The notes under the pieces were generated by a model. That model ran no database searches, had not been told where the DNA came from, and saw only the letters and a program-made list of their open reading frames with translations. Below are positions 1 to 5,013 of a DNA stretch of 8,434 nucleotides, piece by piece. Made by a program: the position numbers and the translations under genes. Origin of the DNA: Pseudomonadota bacterium (lineage in GTDB: Bacteria; Pseudomonadota; Gammaproteobacteria; Burkholderiales; Burkholderiaceae_C); NCBI GenBank assembly GCA_023394015.1, contig JAEXBL010000163.1, positions 1-8,434 on the forward strand, written 5' to 3'. Within the stretch, counting starts at the first letter, position 1. Every line of letters starts with the position of its first letter.

Positions 1-120
1 GTGCCGGTGGCCCCACCGGCCGGACCGGCGCCCGCCCCCGGCATGCCGACGGCGCCGGACGTGAATCGCCATACACTGCTGCCCCAGCCGGCCGCGCCGG
101 CGCCCGACGCGCCCCGCTGA
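1..120 (+). CDS. C-terminal tail of Pro/Ala-rich protein, possibly DUF3106 family (partial)
   Basis: Frame 1 is open from the window edge to a TGA at 118-120, giving 39 residues. About half of them are proline or alanine, and the stretch ends in ...APDAPR. There is no recognisable domain here; it looks like the low-complexity tail of a longer protein whose body lies to the left. The following gene is an RDD-family membrane protein. In beta-proteobacteria I recall an order of sigma factor, DUF3619, DUF3106, RDD, so a DUF3106 protein is the likeliest identity. That rests on context, not on residues seen. The reading frame itself is only moderately supported because the piece is short. Confidence 0.42.
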   Translation: MPVAPPAGPAPAPGMPTAPDVNRHTLLPQPAAPAPDAPR

Positions 121-196
121 GCGGCGGTGCACCGCGCAGCCTGCGGCATGGGCGCCCGGGGCCAGCGCCCGTCCCCACACGAGTTGCCCCTGCCGC

Positions 197-745
197 ATGA
201 ACTCTTCCCCCACTGTTCCAGCCTCGCCCGCTTCCACCCCGCCCCCCGCCCTGCGTGCGCCCTCGCTGCGCCGCCGCATGGCCTGCTGGCTGTACGAGGG
301 TACGCTGCTGTTCGGCGTGGTGGTGCTGCCGGGGCTGGTCTTCGGCATCGTCACCAACACCCGCCATGCGCTGGACAACCGGCACGCGCTGCAGGCGCTG
401 GTGTTCGGCGTGCTGGCGCTGTATTTCATCTACTTCTGGTGCAAGGGCCAGACGCTGCCGATGAAGACTTGGCACATCCGCGTGGTCGACCGCCAGGGCC
501 GGCCGCTGCGCTGGCCGCGCGCTGCGCTGCGCTACCTGCTGGCCTGGCTGTGGTTTCTGCCGCCGCTGGCGGCCATGGCGCCGTTTCGCCTCAGCGGCGG
601 CGAGGTCACGGTGCTGATGAGCGGCTGGATCGCCGTCTGGGCACTGCTCAGCCGCTTTCAGCGCGAGCAGCAGTTCTGGCACGATGTGTGGGCCGGCACG
701 CGGCTGATCGACGTGCAGCCAGACCTGGCGCGCCGCCGTGCCTGA
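197..745 (+). CDS. RDD family integral membrane protein
   Basis: A 182-residue membrane protein of the RDD family. Members are small multi-helix inner-membrane proteins, and most have no assigned substrate. After a Pro/Ser/Ala-rich cytoplasmic N-terminus (residues 1-22) comes the first family block, RRRMACWLYEG (25-35). Hydrophobic segments lie near 28-52, 63-82, 111-130 and 135-152. The second block, KGQTLPMKTWHIRVVD (83-98), matches the family GQTLGMK..IRVVD signature, and WHDVWAGTRLID (161-172) matches the terminal HD..AGT..V signature. The usual aspartate in the first RDD block appears as glutamate (E34). The start at 197 is the first ATG that gives a sensible N-terminus. A much longer overlapping frame (127-1236) covers this gene, but only its 3' part is real (dgkA). 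Function unknown. Confidence 0.88.
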   Translation: MNSSPTVPASPASTPPPALRAPSLRRRMACWLYEGTLLFGVVVLPGLVFGIVTNTRHALDNRHALQALVFGVLALYFIYFWCKGQTLPMKTWHIRVVDRQGRPLRWPRAALRYLLAWLWFLPPLAAMAPFRLSGGEVTVLMSGWIAVWALLSRFQREQQFWHDVWAGTRLIDVQPDLARRRA

Positions 746-798
746 TCGCCAGGCCGGCGCCGCACCGATCCGTCACGGCCGTGCCCGACAATCGCCGC

Positions 799-1236
799 AT
801 GAACACGCCTCCCCCGTTGCCTGGCAGCCGCACCGCACCCCCGCCCACGGCCGACCCGGTCAACCCGCAAAAAGCGCGCACCGGCTTCTCGCGCGTGTGG
901 CACGCCACCGGTTATTCCCTGGCCGGCCTGAAGGCCGGCTGGGGCGAAACCGCCTTCCGGCAGGAGGCCATCGCCGCCTGCGTGCTGTTGCCGGCCGCGT
1001 TCTGGATCGGCCGCGACTGGACCGAGACCGCGCTGCTGGCCGGCTCGGTGCTGGTGGTGATGATCGTCGAGCTGCTCAACACCGGCATCGAGACCGCCAT
1101 CGACCGCATCGGCCCCGAATGGCACGACTTGTCCAAGCGCGCCAAGGACATGGGCTCGGCCGCCGTGCTGCTGAGCCTGCTGCTGGCCGGCGGCATCTGG
1201 CTGTCGGCGCTTTACACCCACTTCCTGAGCCGATGA
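799..1236 (+). CDS. dgkA: Diacylglycerol kinase, prokaryotic DgkA type
   Basis: A 145-residue inner-membrane enzyme that phosphorylates diacylglycerol to phosphatidic acid with ATP. This recycles diacylglycerol released during periplasmic glucan or envelope modification. The E. coli protein is about 122 residues; the excess here is a Pro/Thr-rich N-terminus (1-25). The core matches closely: GYSLAGLKAGWGETAFRQE (38-56), with E50 equivalent to E. coli E28; VELLNTGIETAIDRIG (90-105), with E91, N94 and E98 matching the E. coli E69/N72/E76 active-site set; and LSKRAKDMGSAAV (111-123), with K116/D117 matching K94/D95. Three membrane helices follow the amphipathic helix (about 57-72, 77-98, 118-141). 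The frame stays open upstream to 127, but that part is antisense-like noise over the RDD gene, so ATG 799 is chosen. Its TGA overlaps the ATG of the LOG gene. Confidence 0.94.
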   Translation: MNTPPPLPGSRTAPPPTADPVNPQKARTGFSRVWHATGYSLAGLKAGWGETAFRQEAIAACVLLPAAFWIGRDWTETALLAGSVLVVMIVELLNTGIETAIDRIGPEWHDLSKRAKDMGSAAVLLSLLLAGGIWLSALYTHFLSR

Positions 1237-1841
1237 ATTCTCCCGCCCCAACCGCCCCCGTCCCCGCCTTCTCCGTCTGCGTCTACTGCGGCTCGCGCCC
1301 CGGCGCCGACGCCGCCTTTGCCCAGACCGCCGCCGAGGTCGGCCGCTGGATCGGCGAGCGCGGCGGGCAGCTGGTGTATGGCGGCGGCCGCAGCGGCCTG
1401 ATGGGCGTGGTGGCCGACGCCACGCTGGCCGCCGGCGGGCGCGTGGTGGGCGTGATCCCGCGCACGCTGGTGGAGCGCGAGCACGCGCACCGCGGCTGCA
1501 CCGAGCTGCACATCGTCGAGACCATGCACGAGCGCAAGCGCATCATGGCCGAGCGGGCCGATGCCTTTCTGGCGCTGCCGGGCGGCATCGGCACCTTCGA
1601 GGAATTCTTCGAGACCTGGACCTGGCGCCAGCTCGGCTACCACAACAAGCCCGTCGGCCTGCTGAACCAGGACGGCTATTACGAGGCCATGCTGCACTTC
1701 ATTGAGCACAGCGTGCGCAGCGGCTTCATGGACGGCAGCCAGCTGCGCCTGATCGAGACCGGCGCGCAGTGGCAGCCCCTGCTGGAATCGCTGGTCGAAT
1801 CCGCCGGCTTTCCGATGCCGACGCAGGTGCAGGCGATCTGA
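1233..1841 (+). CDS. LOG family protein (TIGR00730; cytokinin-riboside-monophosphate phosphoribohydrolase-like)
   Basis: A 202-residue soluble Rossmann-like protein of the LOG (Lonely Guy) family. Characterised members hydrolyse the N-glycosidic bond of (cytokinin or ordinary) nucleoside 5'-monophosphates, releasing base and ribose 5-phosphate. Visible family blocks are VYCGSRPG (17-24, phosphate-binding start), VYGGGRSGLMG (48-58), MHERKRIM (98-105, carrying the conserved Arg) and PGGIGTFEE (116-124, the PGGxGTxxE signature with the catalytic Glu). Length is typical of the short bacterial LOG type. The start ATG lies inside the dgkA end in the arrangement ATGA (1233-1236). This suggests translational coupling and a shared transcript with dgkA, possibly also the RDD gene. 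The physiological substrate in bacteria of this type is unclear; older annotation as lysine decarboxylase is incorrect. Confidence 0.93.
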   Translation: MNSPAPTAPVPAFSVCVYCGSRPGADAAFAQTAAEVGRWIGERGGQLVYGGGRSGLMGVVADATLAAGGRVVGVIPRTLVEREHAHRGCTELHIVETMHERKRIMAERADAFLALPGGIGTFEEFFETWTWRQLGYHNKPVGLLNQDGYYEAMLHFIEHSVRSGFMDGSQLRLIETGAQWQPLLESLVESAGFPMPTQVQAI

Positions 1842-1857
1842 GGCTGCTTCCGCAGCC
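1842..1857 (+). terminator. Short hairpin immediately after the LOG stop codon
   Basis: GGCTGC-TTCC-GCAGCC is a perfect 6-bp stem with a 4-nt loop starting at the base right after the TGA of the LOG gene. No T-run follows on the plus strand, so it is not a classical intrinsic terminator. It may protect the 3' end or help pause the polymerase before the convergent csbD gene. Confidence 0.3.
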
Positions 1858-1868
1858 GCAGCGTGCAC

Positions 1869-1904
1869 GAAAAAGCCGCGTGGCCTTCGGCGGCGCACGC
1901 GGCT
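1869..1904 (-). terminator. Intrinsic terminator of csbD
   Basis: AGCCGCGTG (1874-1882) and CACGCGGCT (1896-1904) form a perfect 9-bp inverted repeat around a 13-nt loop. Read on the minus strand the stem is followed by TTTT (complement of the A-run 1870-1873), giving a standard rho-independent terminator about 25 bp past the csbD stop. On the plus strand GGGGTG follows, so it should work mainly for csbD, although it sits between two convergent genes. Confidence 0.75.
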
Positions 1905-1929
1905 GGGGTGATCGGTTGAAGGCCGGGGC

Positions 1930-2139
1930 TTACCAGCGGTACTGGTTGCTGCTTTCCCAGTCGGTGATCTGCTTTTCGGCTTCTTCCTTGGCGATGCCGT
2001 AGCGCTCCTGCATCTTGCCGATCATCTGGTCGCGCTTGCCGGCGATCACGTCCAGATCGTCGTCGGTCAGCTTGCCCCACTGCTCTTTCACTTTGCCCTT
2101 GAACTGCTTCCAGTTGCCGGCGATGGTGTCCTGATTCAT
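1930..2139 (-). CDS. CsbD family stress-response-type protein
   Basis: A 69-residue, very hydrophilic, charged protein of the CsbD family (general-stress-associated small proteins; molecular function unknown). It begins MNQDTIAGNWKQFKGKVKEQ, the standard family opening, with the core GKVKEQWGKLTDDDLDVIAGKRDQ at roughly residues 15-38. It ends with the aromatic tail NQYRW. The frame is open further upstream to 2187, but ATG 2139 is chosen because the CsbD signature starts there. A strong Shine-Dalgarno (AAGGAGA, 2147-2153) also sits 7 nt upstream of it. It is a single-gene unit, convergent with the LOG gene, with its own terminator and a palindromic upstream region. In related bacteria csbD-like genes are induced by osmotic, phosphate or general stress; that regulation is assumed here, not seen. 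Confidence 0.93.
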   Translation of the reverse strand: MNQDTIAGNWKQFKGKVKEQWGKLTDDDLDVIAGKRDQMIGKMQERYGIAKEEAEKQITDWESSNQYRW

Positions 2140-2146
2140 GCGGATA

Positions 2147-2153
2147 TCTCCTT
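2147..2153 (-). promoter_or_regulatory. Strong ribosome binding site of csbD, decides the start
   Basis: On the minus strand AAGGAGA lies 7 nt before ATG 2139. It is the best Shine-Dalgarno in the window. It rules out the longer reading from the in-frame ATG at 2187 and implies high translation of this small protein. Confidence 0.85.
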
Positions 2154-2180
2154 GCGTGGTTTCACAAGCGCCCTTCATGG

Positions 2181-2197
2181 ACTTCATGAAGTGTCAA
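2181..2197 (-). promoter_or_regulatory. Palindrome abutting a TTGACA hexamer upstream of csbD (putative promoter/operator)
   Basis: ACTTCATGAAGT (2181-2192) is a perfect 12-bp palindrome. On the minus strand it is directly preceded by TTGACA (2197-2192, sharing one base), a consensus -35 hexamer. CTTCATG is also repeated directly at 2173-2179 and 2182-2188. I do not see a convincing -10 box at 16-18 bp spacing, so this may be a promoter with a weak -10, one read by an alternative sigma factor, or an operator. Position 40-60 bp before the csbD start fits transcriptional control of csbD. Confidence 0.4.
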
Positions 2198-2219
2198 GCG
2201 ACTTGCGATGGCATTCATC

Positions 2220-2304
2220 GTAGGCGGCGCCCTGCGCCCGCGCAGTAGGCGCGCGGGGCACATGCGCGTCGGCGCACGCCTACCCCAAGCTGTGTCGTGC
2301 GACA
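2220..2304. repeat. Palindrome-rich spacer between hemW stop and csbD
   Basis: The 7-mer GTAGGCG occurs at 2220-2226 and 2245-2251, and its reverse complement CGCCTAC at 2277-2283. The last two extend to 11-bp arms (2245-2255 and 2273-2283) with one mismatch, which becomes a G-U pair in minus-strand RNA. Two smaller palindromes flank them: CTGCGC-CC-GCGCAG (2232-2245) and TGTCG-TG-CGACA (2293-2304). The block follows the hemW stop, so it could form the 3' structure of the long minus-strand transcript. No T-run follows, so a simple intrinsic terminator is not shown. Confidence 0.45.
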
Positions 2305-2325
2305 TAGCGCGCCAGCGGCCACGCG

Positions 2326-3525
2326 TCAGCCCTCGGGCAGAAACAGCGCCTGCAAATCGCTCAGAAAGTCGAAGCCGCGCGCCGTCGGCCGCAGCGTGGC
2401 GCCATCGGTTTCCAACCAGCCTTTTTGCTCTGCTTTTTGAAGCGCCGTGCGCACGCTGCTGGGCGGCAGGCCGGTCTTATCCATGAAATCGGGCAGCGTG
2501 AAACCGTCCTTCAGGCGCAGCGCGTTCAGCATGTATTCGAAGGGCAGCTCGCGCCGCGCCACCTCGTGCGCCTGCGCCACGGCGTCGCCGGCCAGGGCGC
2601 GCTCCATGTACAGCTCGGGTTGGCGGTGGCGCACCTGGCGCACGACGCGGTGCGGAAAGCTCAGCTTGCCGTGCGCGCCGGCGCCGATGCCCAGATAGTC
2701 GCCGAACTGCCAGTAGTTCAGGTTGTGCACGCAGCGGTGGCCGGCGCGCGCGTAGGCCGAGACTTCGTAGCGCTCCAGGCCCGCGCCCGCGGTGGCCTCG
2801 GCAATGTGGTCCAGCATGTCCCACGCCACGTCTTCATCCGGCAGGCGCGGCGGAAACTTGGCGAACACCGTGTTCGGCTCGATCGTCAGGTGGTACAGCG
2901 ACAGGTGCGGCGGCGCGAAGTCCAGCGCGGTGCGCAGGTCGTGCTGCAAATCCGCCAGCGTCTGCCCCGGCAGCGCGTACATCAGATCGAGGTTGAAGGT
3001 GTCGAAGGCGCGCGCGGCCTCGGCCACCGCCGCGCGGGCCTGGGCGCCGTCGTGCACGCGGCCGCTGGCCTGCAGGTGGCGGTCGTCGAAGCTCTGCACG
3101 CCGATCGACAGCCGCGTGACGCCGGCGGCGCGAAAGGCGGCGAAGCGCTCGCGCTCGAAAGTGCCAGGGTTGGCCTCCAGCGTGATCTCGCAGGCCGGCG
3201 CCAGCGGCAGGCGGGCGCGCACGCCGGCGATCAGGCGGTCGATCAACTCCGGCTCGAACAGGCTGGGCGTGCCGCCGCCGATGAACACGCTGACCACCTG
3301 CCGGCCCCAGACCAGCGGCAGGCTGGCTTCCAGATCGGCCATCAGCGCGTCGACGTAGCGCGCCTGCTGCGCCGCGGCGTCGGTGCCCGCGCGCCGCTCG
3401 TGCGAATTGAAATCGCAGTATGGGCACTTGCGGATGCACCACGGCAGGTGCACGTAGAGCGACAGCGGTGGCTGCGCCGGCAACTGCAGCGTGCCGGGGC
3501 GCAGGTAATGCTCGGCCGTGTTCAC
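2326..3525 (-). CDS. hemW: HemW-type radical SAM protein (HemN-like, heme chaperone family)
   Basis: A 399-residue cytoplasmic radical-SAM protein. HemW proteins bind a 4Fe-4S cluster, S-adenosylmethionine and heme, and deliver heme to partners such as respiratory enzymes; they are often misannotated as coproporphyrinogen III dehydrogenase. Visible features: the cluster motif CIRKCPYC (30-37, C30/C34/C37) followed by DFNSHE, which marks HemW rather than true HemN (HemN has a further Cys after the third); GGGTPS (83-88, SAM binding); LEANPGT (116-122); SIGVQSF (140-146); the HNLNYW motif (267-272), associated with heme binding in this family; and a C-terminal HemN domain to residue 399. The start is GTG 3525, giving the NTAEHYL N-terminus seen in relatives and a 4-bp GTGA overlap with the rdgB stop. 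The frame runs on to 3909, but that part is the shadow of rdgB. It is the last gene of the run. Confidence 0.93.
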   Translation of the reverse strand: MNTAEHYLRPGTLQLPAQPPLSLYVHLPWCIRKCPYCDFNSHERRAGTDAAAQQARYVDALMADLEASLPLVWGRQVVSVFIGGGTPSLFEPELIDRLIAGVRARLPLAPACEITLEANPGTFERERFAAFRAAGVTRLSIGVQSFDDRHLQASGRVHDGAQARAAVAEAARAFDTFNLDLMYALPGQTLADLQHDLRTALDFAPPHLSLYHLTIEPNTVFAKFPPRLPDEDVAWDMLDHIAEATAGAGLERYEVSAYARAGHRCVHNLNYWQFGDYLGIGAGAHGKLSFPHRVVRQVRHRQPELYMERALAGDAVAQAHEVARRELPFEYMLNALRLKDGFTLPDFMDKTGLPPSSVRTALQKAEQKGWLETDGATLRPTARGFDFLSDLQALFLPEG

Positions 3526-4121
3526 AGCCAGTGTTCGCGCAGCAGCCGCAGCATCTGCGCGGCGGCGCGGCCGCGGTGGCTGTGCGCGTTCTTCACCTCG
3601 GTCGGCAGCTCGGCAAAGGTCTGGCCGAACTCGGGGATGAACATCACCGGGTCGAAGCCGAAGCCGCCGCTGCCGCGCGGCGCGCGCGCGATCTCGCCGA
3701 CCACGCGGCCGACGGCGATCAGCGGCTCGGGGTCCTGCGCGCTGCGCACGGCCACCAGGGTGCTGACCATCGCCGCGCGGCGGTGGTCGATGCCTTGCAT
3801 CTGCTCCAGCAGGGCGCGCACGTTGTTGGCGTCGCCCTTGTCGTAGCCGAACTGGGTGGCGTAGAAGGCCGTGTCCACGCCCGGCAGGCCGCCGAAGGCG
3901 TCGACGCACAGGCCGGCGTCGTCGGCCAGCGCCGGCAGGCCGCTGTGCTGGGCAGCGTGCCGCGCCTTGGCCAGCGCGTTCTCGACGAAGGTGCGGTGCG
4001 GCTCCTCGGCCTCGCCAATGCCCAGCTCGGACTGGGGCACCAGCTCCATGCCCAGGTTGCTGAGCATGGCCTGCAGCTCGGCCAGCTTGCCGGGGTTGTT
4101 GGAGGCGAGAACGATTTTCAT
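3522..4121 (-). CDS. rdgB: XTP/dITP (non-canonical purine NTP) pyrophosphatase, RdgB/HAM1 family
   Basis: A 199-residue cytosolic enzyme that hydrolyses dITP, ITP and XTP to monophosphates plus pyrophosphate, keeping deaminated purines out of nucleic acids. The N-terminus MKIVLASNNPGK (1-12) is the family's nucleotide/phosphate-binding start. TFVENALAKA (44-53) and ADDAGLCVD (66-74, with catalytic-type D68) follow. GSGGFGFDPVMF (150-161) and SHRGRA (181-186) complete the signature. In the E. coli enzyme the loop after GGAPG reads YSAR; here it reads VDTAF, so the usual Arg is missing, perhaps a lineage feature. ATG 4121 is chosen because homologues begin with MKIVLA. An in-frame ATG at 4148 would add nine residues, and neither start has a good RBS. 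It lies 44 bp after rph, and its TGA overlaps the hemW GTG. Confidence 0.94.
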   Translation of the reverse strand: MKIVLASNNPGKLAELQAMLSNLGMELVPQSELGIGEAEEPHRTFVENALAKARHAAQHSGLPALADDAGLCVDAFGGLPGVDTAFYATQFGYDKGDANNVRALLEQMQGIDHRRAAMVSTLVAVRSAQDPEPLIAVGRVVGEIARAPRGSGGFGFDPVMFIPEFGQTFAELPTEVKNAHSHRGRAAAQMLRLLREHWL

Positions 4122-4165
4122 GTCAAACCGGGCTGCAGCGCCCGCCATTCAAGCGCGGAAAGCTC

Positions 4166-4909
4166 TTATTCTTGCAGTGCACGGCGCTGCATGGCGATCA
4201 GCTCGCCAATGCCTTTTTCGGCCAGGCGCAACAACTGGTCCATCTCGGCGCGCGAAAAAGCCACGCCCTCGGCCGTGCCCTGCACCTCGACGTAGTGGCC
4301 GGCGCCGGTCATCACCACGTTCATGTCGGTATCGCAGGCCGAGTCCTCGGAGTAGTCCAGATCGAGCAGCGGCACGCCGCCGAGAAGACCGACCGAGATG
4401 GCGGCCACCGGGTGCACGATGGGCGACTCGCTGATGGCGCCGCGCGCCAACAGCCAGTTCACGGCGTCCTGCGCCGCGACGAAGGCGCCGGTGATGGCGG
4501 CGGTGCGCGTGCCGCCGTCGGCCTGGATCACGTCGCAGTCGAGGTGGATGGTGCGCTCGCCAAGCTTGCCCAGGTCGAACACGGCGCGCAGGCTGCGGCC
4601 GATCAGGCGCTGGATCTCCTGCGTGCGCCCGCTCTGCTTGCCGCGCGCGGCTTCGCGGTCGCCCCGGGTGTGAGTGGCGCGCGGCAGCATGCCGTATTCG
4701 GCCGTCACCCAGCCTTCGCCGCTGCCGCGCTTGTGCGGTGGCACCTTCTCCTCCACCGAGGCGGTGCACAGCACCTTGGTCTGGCCGAACTCGATCAGCA
4801 CCGAGCCTTCGGCGTACACCGTGTAGCGGCGGGTGATGGTGACGGGCCGCAGCGCGTCGGGCGCGCGGTCGGTGCGGATGGGGGTTGAATCGTTCATGTG
4901 CTTGGTCAT
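4166..4909 (-). CDS. rph: Ribonuclease PH
   Basis: A 247-residue phosphorolytic 3'-to-5' exoribonuclease that trims tRNA precursors and structured RNA 3' ends using inorganic phosphate, releasing nucleoside diphosphates; members form hexamers. The protein shows the full signature set: [20 protein letters not shown] (34-53), [17 protein letters not shown] (66-82), [19 protein letters not shown] (90-108), the highly conserved [18 protein letters not shown] (125-142), and [18 protein letters not shown] (182-199) with metal-binding aspartates. Length is usual (about 238-245). Two starts are possible: ATG 4909 and ATG 4897 (MNDSTPIR). Neither has a clear Shine-Dalgarno, and the first lies next to the repeat element at 4915-5013. 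The gene follows the phosphatase and precedes rdgB, so it is probably co-transcribed unless the repeat hairpins interrupt. Confidence 0.95.
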   Translation of the reverse strand: MTKHMNDSTPIRTDRAPDALRPVTITRRYTVYAEGSVLIEFGQTKVLCTASVEEKVPPHKRGSGEGWVTAEYGMLPRATHTRGDREAARGKQSGRTQEIQRLIGRSLRAVFDLGKLGERTIHLDCDVIQADGGTRTAAITGAFVAAQDAVNWLLARGAISESPIVHPVAAISVGLLGGVPLLDLDYSEDSACDTDMNVVMTGAGHYVEVQGTAEGVAFSRAEMDQLLRLAEKGIGELIAMQRRALQE

Positions 4910-4914
4910 TCAAA

Positions 4915-5013
4915 AGGCCGCGGAGCAGGCCATGCGGGGGCGCCGTGGCCCGGCTTGCACCGGCCACCAGCGCCGTCCCCCTGGGGGGAAGCGGCGTCAG
5001 CCGCTCAGGGGGG
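4915..5013. repeat. REP/MITE-like nested inverted repeat between PP2C gene and rph
   Basis: Two hairpin modules lie side by side. Module 1 (4939-4974): GGCGCC and AGCGCC (one mismatch) enclose the perfect arms GTGGCC (4945-4950) and GGCCAC (4962-4967). Module 2 (4977-5012): CCCCCTG (4977-4983) pairs with CAGGGGG (5006-5012), enclosing AGCGGC-GTCA-GCCGCT (4990-5005) with a 6-nt purine bulge (4984-4989). GGCC repeats at 4916-4919 and 4928-4931. The sequence resembles an abundant intergenic repeat I recall from Comamonadaceae genomes (CCCCTGAGCGGC..GCCGCTTCCCCC and CATGGCCTGCTCCGCGGCC); that resemblance is from memory. The phosphatase stop codon (5005-5007) lies inside module 2. The element may act as a terminator, attenuator or RNA stabiliser within the operon. 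Confidence 0.65.

Noticed and set aside
121..196. Possible structured RNA or promoter in the first intergenic gap
   Set aside because: Only short GC palindromes such as GGCGC/GCGCC are present, expected by chance at this base composition; no promoter hexamers are evident.
127..1236. A 369-codon plus-strand frame spanning the RDD gene and dgkA as one protein
   Set aside because: Only the part from 799 matches a family (DgkA). The upstream part is Ala/Arg/Pro/His-rich, overlaps the RDD gene in another frame and has no domain.
2038..2130. Defence or toxin-antitoxin role for the small minus-strand gene
   Set aside because: The protein is a clear CsbD family member standing alone with its own RBS and terminator; there is no toxin partner or mobile-element context.
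2425..3846. A 473-codon plus-strand open frame opposite hemW
   Set aside because: It is rich in Arg/Ala/Val/Gln/His with no motif, lies antisense to clear hemW and rdgB codons, and is the kind of long shadow frame expected in very GC-rich DNA.
3526..3909. Upstream extension of hemW as a fused N-terminal domain
   Set aside because: It is exactly antiphase to the RdgB coding region and shows no domain; the true start is the GTG at 3525.
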